DNA from: Selaginella moellendorffii
Taxonomy: Eukaryota > Streptophyta > Lycopodiopsida > Selaginellales > Selaginellaceae
DNA length: 64,000 bases
NCBI RefSeq assembly: GCF_000143415.4
Contig: NW_003314262.1
Location: 2,041,960 to 2,105,959, forward strand
Direction: 5' to 3'
Under the pieces are notes generated by a model. The model saw nothing but the letters and a program-made list of their open reading frames with translations, did no database searches and was not told the DNA's origin. Of the stretch, positions 21,563 through 33,096 are shown one piece after another (the stretch's first letter is position 1; each line of letters opens with the position of its first letter). The translations under genes were made by a program, and so were the position numbers.

Positions 21563-22276
21563 CTATCGTACGGCTATCCCGTACGGAACGTGAATCCTGG
21601 CCATCCGATTTGCGCACGCTCCAATCAGTTCTTGCAAGAGATGGGCGTCTTGCTGTGGCAATTTCTTCTTCTTCGCCTCCTCTCCACACGATTCCAGAGA
21701 GGAATTGGAATGTGGCTGGTGCGCTGCCACCAGTGGAGGTGCTGGCGCTGGCTCTGGATCGACAATGGCTCTGGGAATCGCTGGAGAAATCGCGGCGGGA
21801 GCGATCGATTTGGGTGCCAGAGGAGAAAGAGGGGCGATTGGTTTGATGGCGGGAGGAGCCGCGGGGGCGATAGCAAGAGGAGATTTCTCGACGATTGGTG
21901 CCGGTGGCAAGGCCGCGCATGAAATCGCCGGTGCAACCACACTGATTTCCTCCTTGCGCTCGGCGGTTTTCGCGATTTTCTCCTCGGATTTGGGGCGGAC
22001 GATCTGGAGCACGAGACGCCCCTGCTCCCGGATTTTGTGAACGAAGACGATCTGATCGCTGGGAATTTTCACCTCCTGGAGGACGAACCTCCCATTGCTG
22101 CGCACCGCCTGGAGCCGGACGCCCCGCACCATCTCATCCGGGCAGCAATCGTTCTTCGTGTTGACGAACTGGACAGCCATCGGCATCGGCGGGGGGAATT
22201 TCCTGTCCCGCGGGCTGCTGATCGGCACGCGCCGGGAGGAATCGACGCAGGAGTCGAGCGAGCGAATCAATTCCAT
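21563..22276 (-). CDS. FANTASTIC FOUR (FAF) domain protein
   Basis: A 237-aa intronless protein. Residues about 27-95 carry the FAF pattern: a proline motif (KFPPPMPMAVQFV), then MVRGVRLQAVRSNGRFVLQE, VKIPSDQIV and REQGRLVLQIVRP. That is two 'x(N/Q)GR(F/L)VLQ' strands as in FAF proteins. The middle (about 115-190) is Ala/Pro-rich and low complexity, and the C-terminus has a basic KKKK patch. In angiosperms FAF proteins influence shoot meristem size through the WUSCHEL-CLAVATA circuit; whether that holds in a lycophyte is unknown. A TATA box lies about 145 bp upstream. Confidence 0.75.
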   Translation of the reverse strand: MELIRSLDSCVDSSRRVPISSPRDRKFPPPMPMAVQFVNTKNDCCPDEMVRGVRLQAVRSNGRFVLQEVKIPSDQIVFVHKIREQGRLVLQIVRPKSEEKIAKTAERKEEISVVAPAISCAALPPAPIVEKSPLAIAPAAPPAIKPIAPLSPLAPKSIAPAAISPAIPRAIVDPEPAPAPPLVAAHQPHSNSSLESCGEEAKKKKLPQQDAHLLQELIGACANRMARIHVPYGIAVR

Positions 22277-22416
22277 CGCTGGAGGATGAGATAAGAGAGT
22301 AGAGAGGTCGATCGATCGACCGCAAAGCGTGTGAAGGAACAGAGAAGCGCGCTTCTACTGGAATGGGAGGAGGAAAAAAATATGGTGATGCTGTGGATGA
22401 AAAGGGGAGGGGGGGT

Positions 22417-22429
22417 TTCTTTATATACA
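22417..22429 (-). promoter_or_regulatory. TATA box of the FAF gene
   Basis: The minus strand reads CTGTATATAAAG about 145 bp upstream of the FAF start codon, a good TATA match at a plausible distance. Confidence 0.6.
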
Positions 22430-25005
22430 GGTTTCTCTGCCGTTAATCTAAGCCCATCTGGGGTTAGGTTAAGCTAAGCTAAAGTAACGAACGCCCGCCA
22501 AGTTATTTTAAAAAAATTTGTGCATTTCGCGTTGAGGCTGTGCGACGTGAAGTCATATCTCTAACGCCCCATCTTATCCACAACGGTTTCGTGGTTAGAA
22601 TTTTCACCCGCGAAGTGAAAAATATGGGATTTAACCGCAGAATTTTGTGGAATTTACATGAATTAAACATTCTTAAACGAGGGTACCGGATGTCACGACA
22701 CAGTGATGGATGCCGCGGAATATCCACTACATGAACGGGACATGTTGTAGAATCCATGCCTTGGATTCAAAAAAACCTCGAAACCCAAAGTTGTGCTCCC
22801 CATTTTCTTAAAGGCAAACAGGATCTTTGAGCCCTTTCTTTTCTGTATTTAATTCAAATATTTAAATTGGGGTTTTTTGAGAAAACATGTCCTCTCGACG
22901 TGTCGCTGTTTTGTCCCCGGGAAATCGGATCGTCGCATTCATCAGGTTTTTGCGCACTCGCCGGAATTTGACTCGCATAAAAATCTCAAGATCCGACCCT
23001 CCACTCAAGAGTGCAGCGGCAGATTCCAGATTTGGAGCTTCTCTACAGTTTATACGATGCTAAAGTTCCAATTGTAAGGCCCTCCCCCACTACCAAAGGT
23101 GTGTGTTCTGCAAACATACCTATAGTTTTGCCCCGGGGCGGGGCGATACCTTTGGTGCTTTTTCTCCCTTTCCAGTGCAGTATTGTCTGATGTGAGACCT
23201 GCATTCTTTTTTTTTCCTGCATATCATATTTGTATCTATTATTATATCAACATTTATATTGTATTCTTTTCCAGCAACTAGAACTGCATCCATCTGGGTG
23301 TTCCCAATTCCTGTGCAAATGTTTTTGGGGCGGAGCTTTAGCATATTCAGAACAACTGGATGCTGCTTCATGCTTCAAAGTGGGCTTGTAAAGAGCCAAT
23401 TGTCTTCCCCGACTGTGCTGTAGCATCATCATCATCATTGTTCCTATTATTATTATTGTTCAACTATTATTATAATTATTATAATAATTGATTTGTCTTG
23501 CAAAGAAGATGCTTTACTTTGCAAAGATGCCCCCATGCCCCGGGGCCCCCCCAACAACAAAGGAGGCCTGGCTAGTGGCTCTCAAGAACTGTTCCCCGCC
23601 TCCGCCAGCTTTTCCAGTGGCACCGCCCTAATCCACGTCGGAAGAAGATTGGGATTTCTCTGTCGGCCACACTGCCCACGATCGAAGACAGAATGCGTTG
23701 TGGAGTGCATCAAAACTTGTGGCAGGCCCGGTTGAGAAAGCCAACATTTGGTCCTCTCTGTGCAAGCTTTATCCCAATTTCACACCATCAAACCACTAAC
23801 ATGGCAACTATACATGTGACACACCATGTGTGCCGTTTCTTACAAATATCCACCCAAAAAATTGCACAAAGATTTTATACATGTACAAAATCTGTACTTG
23901 ATTAGATTAATTTATATTTGCATCTACAGTGTTCTAGATCTTTCAGCAAGTAATACTAAAATACCTGAGATTTTTACGTACCTATAGTTGGTTGACCTCG
24001 GTCTTGGCATGTTTGAGGTTTGGTTCATTCCACCACCCATGTTTCCATCTCATGTGGCGTTAACTTCACGCATCTAACATGGGAATGAAATGGATGAATG
24101 CGAGGGTTACATTGCAGAGCTCTTTTGGAACGATTCAAGTTATAGGCGCAAAAGCAGTGGGATTTCTTTCTGTCTTTTCCCTCTTGTGGATCCAATCCAA
24201 CCAGCAAAACTATAATACCGACCGGATCACGGACTCTGGCCTGCTTAGGAAACTGTGATGTGTGTCGTGGAGAGAAGAATATATTAGGAAATTCCACTTT
24301 TCTTGCTGTTGGAGACAAGCACCATTGAAACTCGATCACATGAGTCGTCAGTGTCAGAGAAAACTTGAGTCTGAGAAGCGTGAACATGGTTCAAAGATCC
24401 CTTTTTTTGGCACAGAGCCTCTTTGAAAGTGACATTTTAGATGCCGCAAGTTAGTTGCGACAAAACAAAGGCAGGCCATGGGAGAGGAGAAAAGATGCCC
24501 TTTTGAGTTGGGAGGAGCTGGCCTGCAAAGAGACCCAATAGTTTTCTTGTTTCCTTTCTTCTGTTGCTTTGACAAATGGAAGCGTTGATCCATCACCCAT
24601 CAGTAGTAGTCATCTTTTGGCGTTTTTTTTCTATTCCTTTGACAAATGCGGTGATCCATGAAGTAGTCAACCCCGCCTTCTTGATGCTTCTAAGTTCTTT
24701 TTCAATGTTGGGGAGAAGATTCGATGGTTTCTATGTTGTGGCGAATATTCGAGTATAAAATATACCTTTGTTTGTGGTTCCAGACAAAAGCACACACGCA
24801 TATAAGGAACAGTAGATTCTCTCCCACTCTCTCTCTCTCATGAGCAGCCAAAAACAAAACCAAGACGAACGAAAACACGAGCATTCTCCCAAGAGAGTTG
24901 CGACGATCGAATCGCCAAAAACTCTCACGAAAATCCAACTCTCTCCCTTTTCTTTTTCACTTCTCTCGCTCTCCCCTCGGTCAACCACAGCTATGGACAT
25001 ACCAG
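22430..25005. other. Large intergenic region, no gene recognised
   Basis: About 2.6 kb between the FAF promoter and the 3' end of ALBA. Contents noted: an inverted pair ACCAAAGGT / ACCTTTGGT near 23092-23158; a CAT/TTA-type microsatellite at 23428-23490; several short frames with no motif. The right end (to about 25005) is probably the ALBA 3' UTR. A TATAAAATA word on the plus strand at about 24755 has no convincing gene behind it. Confidence 0.45.
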
Positions 25006-26178
25006 CTATTCCACCGGGGCTTCCTCTCCAGCTTGAGCATCACCGCGGCCGCCACCTCTTCCCCGACCCCTCACTTTCATCTGACCACGGCCTGCCAAAG
25101 AAGAAAAGAGTGATGACTTTCCTTAGCTTCGAAACACTCTTCTACCTCTTCCACGGGGAGCTTCAGAGTTTTCTTCGTAGCCAGCAGCACCGTCTGAGAC
25201 GTAGTCGGTCCCGCGGCCACGGCCCCGGCCACGTCCTCGGCCCCAACCTCTTCCACGGCCGCGTCCTCGAGCTTCACCGGCGGGATACTCAGCAGCTGGT
25301 GCTACACCATTCCCAGATTCTAAGCAAAAAAAAAGAAAAGAACTTTGATCTCATAATCGTGACTAATCTCATTCATACCTCTTCCTCGGCCTCCCCGTCC
25401 ACGACCACGGCCACGGCCCCTTCCACGCGGTGGTGCGTCTATACAATGCAGGAGAAAGATCAATATATAGACAGCAAGAAAAGTCCAGCATCATACCTGC
25501 GGCCTCAACATAGTCGAAATCTATGTTTGGTTTCACTTGATCCGGGGAGAGTGGAGGCTGATACCTGCGATTTAAAAAATTGTAATGCTTACAGCCAATG
25601 TTACAGGGATAAGGTGGTTCTCATACCCGATGTTGGCAGTATCCAGCTCCTTCGTAGAAAGCGTGATGGTGATCATTGAAACGTGCCGAGTGGTTTCTAG
25701 CCTGCAAAAGAGAGAATAAGAACTTTTCAGACTTCGCAAAAAAAAGTAGCATGGAAAAGCTGCGCTACACTTACGTTGTCAGGCCCTCTTCAAGTGGCTC
25801 CCAAACATCCGTGATATCAGTGGAGCCGACGAAAGTGATCTGATGCAGACCGGCAATCCTTCGCTGGAAATGGAATATATATTACAAAAAGAACACAGGA
25901 TAATACTACAAACCTTGATGATCTCGGCGATGTTAACGGTCTTGTTGATAGCACGACCCATGGCCTTCAAGACGATTTCAGAGGCTCCCTTGTCCTGTAA
26001 AGAATGGAGCACAACCATGAAAAGGAATATAAAGAATAAAAAGAGAGATCTATACCTGGAGAAGGTTGGTCGCGTAAGTGATGTAGTTCCTCATCTTTCC
26101 CTGGGTGGTAATGCGAATCTCATTCTCGCTAATTGGAGTCTCGGGACGAGGTTTTTCCACTCGCTGGTAGCGATCCAT
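25006..26178 (-). CDS. ALBA-domain RGG protein
   Basis: Eight exons give 251 aa: 26178-26056, 25994-25914, 25863-25775, 25701-25627, 25564-25497, 25438-25379, 25319-25146 and 25091-25006. Residues 1-110 form an Alba domain: MDRYQRVEKPRPETPISENE, then MRNYITYATNLL, KGASEIVLKAMGRAINKTV and HQITFVGSTDITDVW. From about residue 155 the protein is an RG/RGG tail split over the last three exons, each beginning or ending inside PRGRGRG. This is the long plant ALBA type, which binds RNA, DNA or R-loops and joins stress granules. The tail could also have been read to a stop at 25123 without the last intron. I prefer the spliced form because it continues the RGG pattern (QMKVRGRGRGGGRGD). Confidence 0.93.
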
Positions 26179-26870
26179 ATCTAAAAGGCGGGAGACTTAC
26201 GGAAAAAAAAAAAAAGAAAGGACGAAAAAACAAAGAAAAACGAATGCCAAAATGCGGAAAAAGAATCAAAAGAATCGTAGCCGCTGTAACTTTTTTTCTT
26301 CACTCAACCGAAAAAAAAAAACGGGGCAATGTAGGATAAAGGAACACAAAACGGTGGGAAAAAAAGAGGAGAAAAAAAAAAGAAGAACGCGAGCTGGGGA
26401 AAGTGGCACTCGAATGAAAAGCGTGGAACACACAGGCCACGGATTGACAAACCCTAAAACGCCCAAATCGCAGCGGAGGAATGCCCTGGCTGCGCTACGC
26501 TCTTTCCAACCTTGCCTTTTCGTCGCGCGCGCTTCGTCCGCCCCGTGCTAATTGCGGCTTTCGTGACGGTGCGAAGGGAGATCTTTTCCCAGCCCTCTCT
26601 CTCCTGCTCGCCCTAAAACGTACGGACGATTTAACTCAACGCCGGTACGGCTAGATCATGGCGTCGCGTTGGTCACACCTGGATGGCTGGATTCTTTGCA
26701 CGAAATCGTGCCACGTAGCCCGCTCGTTCTATGTCTCTTTCTTAATTCTCCATTTATATGTAATACGAACGAACGAAGCCAACAATGCGATGCGCGGAGG
26801 AAGAAGAAATCTCTTCTCTCTTCTTTGTTTCTCTTTAAAGTCTTTTTTGATCGCCTCGGTCGACTCAAGT

Positions 26871-28108
26871 TCAAACCGCGCTCGCTTTGATCACTGGCAC
26901 TCTCCTCCGACCCGAGACCGTCTCCTTCAATCGAGCAATCTGGAAGAGAAGCTGGCTGATTTTCTGGAAGCCAAAAAGTGCGTGTGTTAACATTGGATCT
27001 TCTCGGGCAAAAGTGATCCATCACAGGCAAGGAATCAGCAAGCTAACAAAGAAAGTGAAAACACTGAAGCTTCCAGCGCAAAAAGAGAAAATGCGATGCT
27101 CGTTGCTAAGAAAAGGAAAAGCAAAGTGCTCCCGTAAGATCCCAAACGATCATTGAATCGGAAAAGCAAAGCGCATGCTCGATTCTCGGTGCTCATGCGA
27201 AAAACGAAACCAATGATACCAGCCCAAGACCAAGAACTATGCAAAGCAAACCCAGGAATCAAGGAAAGGAGCTTCTAGAAACACAAAAGATCCAAAGTTT
27301 TGAGTGGAAGTACCTCGTCCTTGTAGCAAAGCTGCAAGCGCATCTGGTGGTTTTGCCAGCGCTCGTGCTGCCATCGTTGCCCAATGATCACGAGTCCCAC
27401 CAGCGCCGCAGCAATCGTGAGAGACCACAGCGTACTCGCCCTCCGGATATAACTCGCAATCGTCTTCTTCCAGCTTCCTCCTATCCTCCCATCCTCTTCT
27501 TCTCCAATTCCAAAACCACCACCCTCCTCCTCGCCAATCGCCTCGCCCTCCTCCTGTTCTTCCGGTCTCAACACATTCCCGTGAAGATCCGATGGAACCA
27601 AAGCGCTAAATCCCGACTCCGACACAATCTCGCGATGCAAACTCGCCAGTGATGATGCCTCCTCTCCTGTCCCTATCTGGAGGTCTCCTCCCTCGGCAAT
27701 CCCACCCTCCCTCTTCTCGGATTCCAGGACGGAAGAGATGAGCGTCGATAGCAAATCCAAATCGTGCTGCTGCTGCTGCTGCCTGTGATGCTGCTCCTGC
27801 TGCCCGGATCCCTGCCGTTCATCAATCACCCGTGACGGCTCAATCCAATCCTTCACCGAGGAGGACGGCGGTTCCCTACCTCGTGAAGATTCTTCCTCCT
27901 CCACTGCCTTGGATTCTTGCGCGCATGCTTGCGCCGCCGGCGGGAGAAGGAAGTGCTGGGGAAGAACAGTGATGCCGGCCTCATGCATCTGGACGTCGCA
28001 ATTCGAGTCGGATAATCCGGAGTCGGGATCCGATGCCACGACCTCCCAGCTTCGGCTGCCACACACGCTCTCCTCCTCCTCGCTGTCGCTGTTACGGCCG
28101 GGATCCAT
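26871..28108 (-). CDS. ATG8-interacting protein-like membrane protein (ATI1/ATI2 type)
   Basis: Two exons (28108-27314 and 26963-26871) give 295 aa. The first 220 residues are acidic and disordered, with a short Gln/His stretch. They start MDPGRNSDSEEEESVCGSRS and include SWEVVASDPDSGLS. Then come SWKKTIASYIRRASTLWSLT, a single transmembrane helix (TIAAALVGLVIIGQRWQHER) and a short tail across the intron: YKDE|KISQLLFQIARLKETV and RRRVPVIKA. 'TLWSxxVAAAxxGLVxxGQRWQ' is the signature of the plant ATI family, which links ER or plastid bodies to autophagy. Several W/Y/F-xx-L/I/V motifs could serve as ATG8-interacting sites, but I cannot tell which. Confidence 0.82.
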
Positions 28109-28990
28109 AGCCGGCTCCTTCGAATTCCAAGAAACCCTGGATTTCGCGAGCCAGAGAAGAGCGAAGTTTTCACCGATTTCTCGCGCTGCGCCTGGAAAAA
28201 GAACGCGGAAATTCTTACCTAGCAGTGGCAGCGCCTCGCCCTAAGCGATCGATCCTCCGCTTTTCGCTCTGGAATCCATGCGCATTGCTCGAGACGGTAG
28301 AACTAAGAGCCAAAGGGCAAACAAGGCATTAACCAGTAATCCCAAATAATCAACACGTGGCGGAGCGCGAGTGGTGCACGTCCGGCGATGCCCGTGGACC
28401 GAAGGACGCGATGCATATGGCAAGCGTGCCCATCTGGGATGGAACCACGTGTCTAGTCTTGCTCCGCTGGATCTCAGATCTTTATACTTGACGGTATAGA
28501 TTCCCTGGCGAATGGACCAAGATTGATGTAAAAGAAAACATCTATTCGTTAACGGTAATTTTCAACGAGGCATTGATTTCTTACTTTGGCTGCAAGTTAG
28601 CACAGTATAATTTTTTTAACCGAGGCATTGCTTGGTTGCAAATTAGCATAGTATAATTTAAATCTCTCTGCAAGTTAACATAGTATGATTTTAATCTCTC
28701 TCTCTCTCTCTCTCTCTCTCTAGAAGCTTATGTGGCATGTTGATATTTTCTAACAAACGCTCGCTATCACTTCCTTAGAATCGTTACATATCGTCATAAC
28801 TTTTAGTGCTTTTGCAACTTGGAAGGAGAATGAACCAGAGCAACTTGGAGGCCAGCCCCCTAGAATTTATGGTGTTCCTTTTGAGTTCATGTGCTAGCTT
28901 ACAGGATTTCCAGGAATGCCTGCAAAGAAAAGCTTCCAAAAGGGGTGAATATGTTCTTCACAGATTTGGATGCCGTCCTACCGTTGTTCA
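28109..28990. other. Intergenic region with a tandem repeat and a (TC)n tract
   Basis: Between the ATI-like start and the PUS10 stop. Three degenerate units of about 35-50 bp lie at 28548-28694, each with a GCAAGTTAGCACAGTATAAT-like core. A (TC)13 microsatellite follows at 28695-28720. No gene recognised. Confidence 0.5.
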
Positions 28991-31217
28991 TCACAAGAAA
29001 TCCATTTTCACATTTGTCACGTCCAAGCACAGAATTTCGGCATCGCAATCTAGAAGCGATCCAACACTGAAGAAAGTTTGTGGTTAGTTTCACCAACAAA
29101 AGTTTTTCTGTTTTTTTTGTTCTTCTTACTTCGGATACGTTCGTCCTAGATCTCCGTGAACAAACTCCTTAACGTATGTTCCAGCCTAGAAAGCTGAGAT
29201 AGTTAGCGTTGTAAACGCAAAGAACCAACTTTGAGTCTGCACCTGAGTACAAAGATGTAGAAGGAAATAGCATGAGCTATCGTGTAGTGCTTCACACCGC
29301 ATCCTAATACACCAGAAATTCTCTTGTTATCTAGCAATGAAAAGTAAGGAAAGTACTCACCAGTGAATGATTCGCGGACGAACAAGCGGGCTGCGTCTGT
29401 GCAGAACTCGTACCGGTGTTTTTTGCTGAATCTCCTGTATTTTAAAAACATTAGATGCACACCAAACAACTTGAGAACATCACAAACCAGCTCTTTCGAG
29501 TTGGAAAGGGTTGTAAAGTCAGCCTCTGTGACAGGCCGAGACAACCACACCACTGCCGTGTATTCTTTCTGTAAAACATGTTCATTCAGCACTATTGTCT
29601 GGCAAGAATAAAAAAGAAAGCCAACCTGCTTGTCCGCCTCACCTTGTCGCATGACCGTCCAAACTTCATTGCCAGCTTCTTTAAGACCTTTTACTTTCAC
29701 CTGTTCTGCGCAGCCAACACTGGTTAGACGAGAGGCAAGTTGACAACAAAAGCTATACCCATCCATCTTTGTTGGAATTTATGGCATGCTCAAGCTTGAG
29801 AAGTTCCTCCTGCTTTGAACATGTGCGTGCATTCAGAATTTCCAAAAGAAATGGTCGCCCACTGCCGAGCATTCGGACCTGACACAGAGCAGAATGAGCA
29901 AACCAAAAGCATGAAACAGGTTTCTTTACGTCGATGTCCTCCCTTCCGGCCGCATGGAATTTGTAGCTATCGGCCTTAAAGTGAGGGAAGATCACATCGC
30001 CTATAATCTCCTGCACCAAGTCGAGGATCAAAACGCTTCTTAACATATGCATGCACTTGCCTGTACAGAACCGTCCCCTATCCTGTCTTCCTGAATTGTC
30101 CAAGGGCTCTGGCTGATGCTCCGCGAATACTGTTCAACCAAGATATTAAAATGCAGCTTAGTTTTATTCAACCAACAATCAAAAACCTTTAGATATCTCC
30201 CAACAACAAAAATAGCGTCCTTCCGGCAGCTCGAAACCAGCTCGCATGGCGTATCTGACTGCGATTCCACCGGTAAGTTTTTGTACAATGTAAGAAACTT
30301 ACTTGTGGAGGAGGGCAGGGATAATGCCGAGCAAAAGCGTCGGATGATATAGACGCTAGCGAGCGCTGGACGGCTGCAATAGACTCCCCGGCTTCTACAG
30401 GACCTTGCGAGAAGACACATCCATCAGATACCAGTAGCCACAGAAAGAGTAACGTTACCCCGCTTTCGTTTAGAATCGCCACCGGACAGATCAGAAAGAA
30501 ACTGAATCTCCGAGCTTGAGTTCGCATGCTTAAACACTAGAGAGATGTGGAAGTTCGAGTTTTTATCCATGACCTTTCCCTGAATTCACCATGAAAACAT
30601 ACCATGCCAAGGAAAGAGTTCTTTACCAATGCAGCTTCGATTTGTGGGCCAAAAGTCCACTTGACAGCTTCCTTGAGTGAAACTATACATTCGTTTGGAT
30701 CTTCAGCCTTGAAGTCTTCTGGATGTTCTTTTCTCAAGTAGCACCTGAGAAAAGAAAAGTCACAAATTCACAAATGCCCCGATCCGAAGAAATAAGGAGT
30801 AGCGTACCAAAGAGAACGCTCACGTACTAAAGTTGCTGAAGGCACAGTGACCTCCAAAGAAAAATCGCAAAACTCGTGCCCTTCCTTTTGGATCGCCTCA
30901 AGAACAGCCAATCCAACGCCAGCGCTTTGCAAGATCCCCTGGCAAACAGTACAACACGAAGCACTCGATCGATCGCTCTCCAATCCATCGCCATTTCCAA
31001 TCTCTGCGAGAATAGTGGGGGGAGCGGGCACCGATTGCGAATACACACGGCCGCGCACGCTCAGGAACCTCATCGCGCACAAGGAGCACGCCTACGAGAC
31101 AAGTATTTCGATCGATCTGGCCGCAAGAGAAAGAAATCGCTTTACCCCAGCGCGCAAGAGATCCCGCAGTGGCGCTGGAGGGAGCGCCAGCAGCGCCTCC
31201 CGAAACAAAGCCTCCAT
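28991..31217 (-). CDS. PUS10: tRNA pseudouridine synthase Pus10
   Basis: Fifteen exons packed in 2.2 kb give 486 aa: 31217-31146, 31091-30808, 30744-30627, 30579-30459, 30403-30303, 30258-30187, 30129-30061, 30010-29930, 29878-29759, 29700-29626, 29568-29488, 29434-29361, 29303-29243, 29185-29130, 29066-28991. Introns are 44-63 nt. Pus10 makes pseudouridine 54/55 in the TPsiC arm of tRNAs. The N-terminal zinc pairs are CSLC and CTVC. The synthase domain starts near KDAIFVVGRYLK and SQSPWTI. The motif AAGREDIDVRMLGSGRPF holds the catalytic Asp. The end reads LCTQAGTYVKEFVHGDLGRT, as in the family. Intron 7 has a GC donor (CAG|GCAAGT). All phases close in frame, so the model is firm. Confidence 0.95.
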
Positions 31218-31341
31218 CGCCCCAAAACCCTGAATTAGGGTTCTTGGGAAAGAGCAAGATACTTATTTCACAACAGTTAAATTTCTCTTAAAATAAAGGA
31301 GCTCAAGAACCCTAAACCCAAAACCCTAGGAACGATGGTAA
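31218..31341. promoter_or_regulatory. Shared divergent promoter PUS10 / P-class PPR
   Basis: 124 bp between start codons, the shortest gap in the window. Each side has an AAGAACCCTAA box in the sense direction of its own gene: minus strand at 31235-31247 for PUS10, plus strand at 31305-31315 for the PPR. A second CCCTA word precedes the PPR start. These resemble telo-boxes (AAACCCTA), common in plant promoters of growth and ribosome genes. No TATA box seen. Confidence 0.65.
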
Positions 31342-33096
31342 ATGCGAGGTTTTCGTCGCGGCCTCCATCGTCGCTCGCTCTACCATCGATCGCTCCATCT
31401 CCCGCCATCGCCCGACGCCGCACACGCGCAGCTCCTCGCGCTCCACGAATCCGGCGATGCCAATGCGGCCGCGCGCTTCCTCCGTGAGAAGACCGCCGCC
31501 GGATCGATCTTCCCGGGCTTCCTCTCCAGCGTCGTCATCGATCGAGCTTGCAAGTCCGGGGATCTGCGCGGCGCTCTGCTCATCCTGGCCGCTATGCTCC
31601 ACTCAGGTACTCCACCTCCAAACCAGCACGCATTTGCATCGCTCATCGACGCCTTGTCCAAATCCAATAGACTCGGCGACGCCGCCAGAGCTCTGGAGCT
31701 CATGTGTGACGCTGGAATCCACCCCGACGTGGTCACCTTCACGGCATTGATCCGGGGGTTCTGCAAGAACAGGATGGTGGAGCGCGCCTGGGAGATCTTC
31801 CAAGAGATGATCAAAAGCAATCGTTGCCAACCGGATTGCTTCCTCTACGGTGTTCTCATCGATGGCTACTGCAAGGAGCTCAGGATGGATCGAGCTCTGG
31901 AGCTTCTCCGCGAGATGAGAGTGGAGCGGAGGATCCAACCCGACGTGGTGATCTACAACTCGATCGTCGACGGCCTCTGCCGATCAAACCGGTTCCTGGA
32001 AGCGTGGAAGTTCCTGGACGAGACGATGGTTCGCCAGGGATGCTCGCCGACGGTCGTCACGTACACGAGCTTGATCCGGGGTGCTTGCAAGGCCAAGAAG
32101 ATGAAGCTCGCGATGACAATCTGGAACGCCATGCTCGAACGAAAGATCCAGCCCACCATCGTCTCCTACAGTGTGATCATCGATGGACTCTCCAAGGCCG
32201 GGAGAGTTTACGACGCGTACCGGGTGGTCCGCGAGATGGAAACGCTCGGCTGCGAGCTCAACGTCGTGATCTACACCACTCTCATCGATGGCCTCTGCAA
32301 ATCCGGCTTCCTGGACGACGCCTACGCGCTCTACCGGATCATGAAGCGATCCGGCGCGTTTCCAAACCAGCGAACTTACGCCACCCTGATCGACACCTTC
32401 TGCCGGAACGATCGAACCGAGACGGCGCTGGGGCTGTTCGATCACATCCGCGACTACTGCCCGCTCGACGTTGCCATGTACACCGCGGTGGTGAGCGGCC
32501 TGTGCCGCGAGCGAAGGCTGGACGACGCTCGCGCGCTCTTCCGGGAGATGCGTCTCGCGGGAGTTTCAGCCGACACTCACGCCTACAATGTGCTGCTCCA
32601 CGGCGCGTTTCGATCCGGGAGGTCCGAGGAGGCTTTCCGGATCTTGGAGGAACTGGGCGATGATCCTGGCTGCGTCGCCAACTTGCTGACTTACAACACG
32701 GTGATCGCTGGCTGCTGCCTCGAGTCCGGGATGGTGCTGTTCTACGAGATGCGGCAGCGCGGGATCGCGCCAGACTTCGCCACCTACAGCGCTCTCATCG
32801 ATCGGCTGCTCGGCAGTGGAGAGATCCGCAGGGCGTTTGATCTGTGCGAGGAGATGCTGGCGAGTGGATTGAGCCCGCCGTCGGGAGTTCTCGGGAGAGT
32901 GGTGGCGAGGCTGTGCTGGTCGCGCAGGGGAGATTTGGCCGCCAAGTTGATAGAGATGGCGATGGCGGTGGATGACACTGCTTCGTTCTCGCTGCCTTGG
33001 GACGATGAAGATGGAGCTGCGCAAGATGAAGATAGCCAAAGAGAAGAGCTTGGATCAATCAAAGATGGAGCTATGCAAGAAGAGCCAGTCCCCTGA
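31342..33096 (+). CDS. Pentatricopeptide repeat protein, P class, intronless
   Basis: 584 aa in one exon. The N-terminus is Arg-rich (MRGFRRGLHRRSLYHRSL) with few acidic residues, as in a mitochondrial or plastid targeting peptide. From about residue 60 there are about a dozen 35-residue P-type repeats, e.g. PDVVTFTALIRGFCKNRMVE, NVVIYTTLIDGLCKSGFLDD and PDFATYSALIDRLLGSGEIR. The last 50 residues are acidic and lie outside the repeats. P-class proteins stabilise, splice or activate organellar transcripts; the target is unknown. The stop codon is followed after 3 bases by a run of 19 A (33100-33118). Confidence 0.92.
   Translation: MRGFRRGLHRRSLYHRSLHLPPSPDAAHAQLLALHESGDANAAARFLREKTAAGSIFPGFLSSVVIDRACKSGDLRGALLILAAMLHSGTPPPNQHAFASLIDALSKSNRLGDAARALELMCDAGIHPDVVTFTALIRGFCKNRMVERAWEIFQEMIKSNRCQPDCFLYGVLIDGYCKELRMDRALELLREMRVERRIQPDVVIYNSIVDGLCRSNRFLEAWKFLDETMVRQGCSPTVVTYTSLIRGACKAKKMKLAMTIWNAMLERKIQPTIVSYSVIIDGLSKAGRVYDAYRVVREMETLGCELNVVIYTTLIDGLCKSGFLDDAYALYRIMKRSGAFPNQRTYATLIDTFCRNDRTETALGLFDHIRDYCPLDVAMYTAVVSGLCRERRLDDARALFREMRLAGVSADTHAYNVLLHGAFRSGRSEEAFRILEELGDDPGCVANLLTYNTVIAGCCLESGMVLFYEMRQRGIAPDFATYSALIDRLLGSGEIRRAFDLCEEMLASGLSPPSGVLGRVVARLCWSRRGDLAAKLIEMAMAVDDTASFSLPWDDEDGAAQDEDSQREELGSIKDGAMQEEPVP

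Noticed and set aside
21198-22325. Short frames on both strands around the FAF gene
   Set aside because: Shadows of GC-rich coding sequence without family features.
23092-23158. Hairpin ACCAAAGGT / ACCTTTGGT as a microRNA precursor
   Set aside because: The arms are only about 9-10 bp with a long unpaired loop, too short for a plant precursor.
25123-25145. Earlier ALBA stop at 25123 without the last intron
   Set aside because: A GT-AG intron restores a further RGG block and an acidic end typical of the family, in frame.
24840-25679. 279-aa plus-strand frame with a TATAAAATA word upstream
   Set aside because: It runs antisense through the last exons of ALBA. Its Arg/Gly/His-rich part is the complement of the RGG tail.
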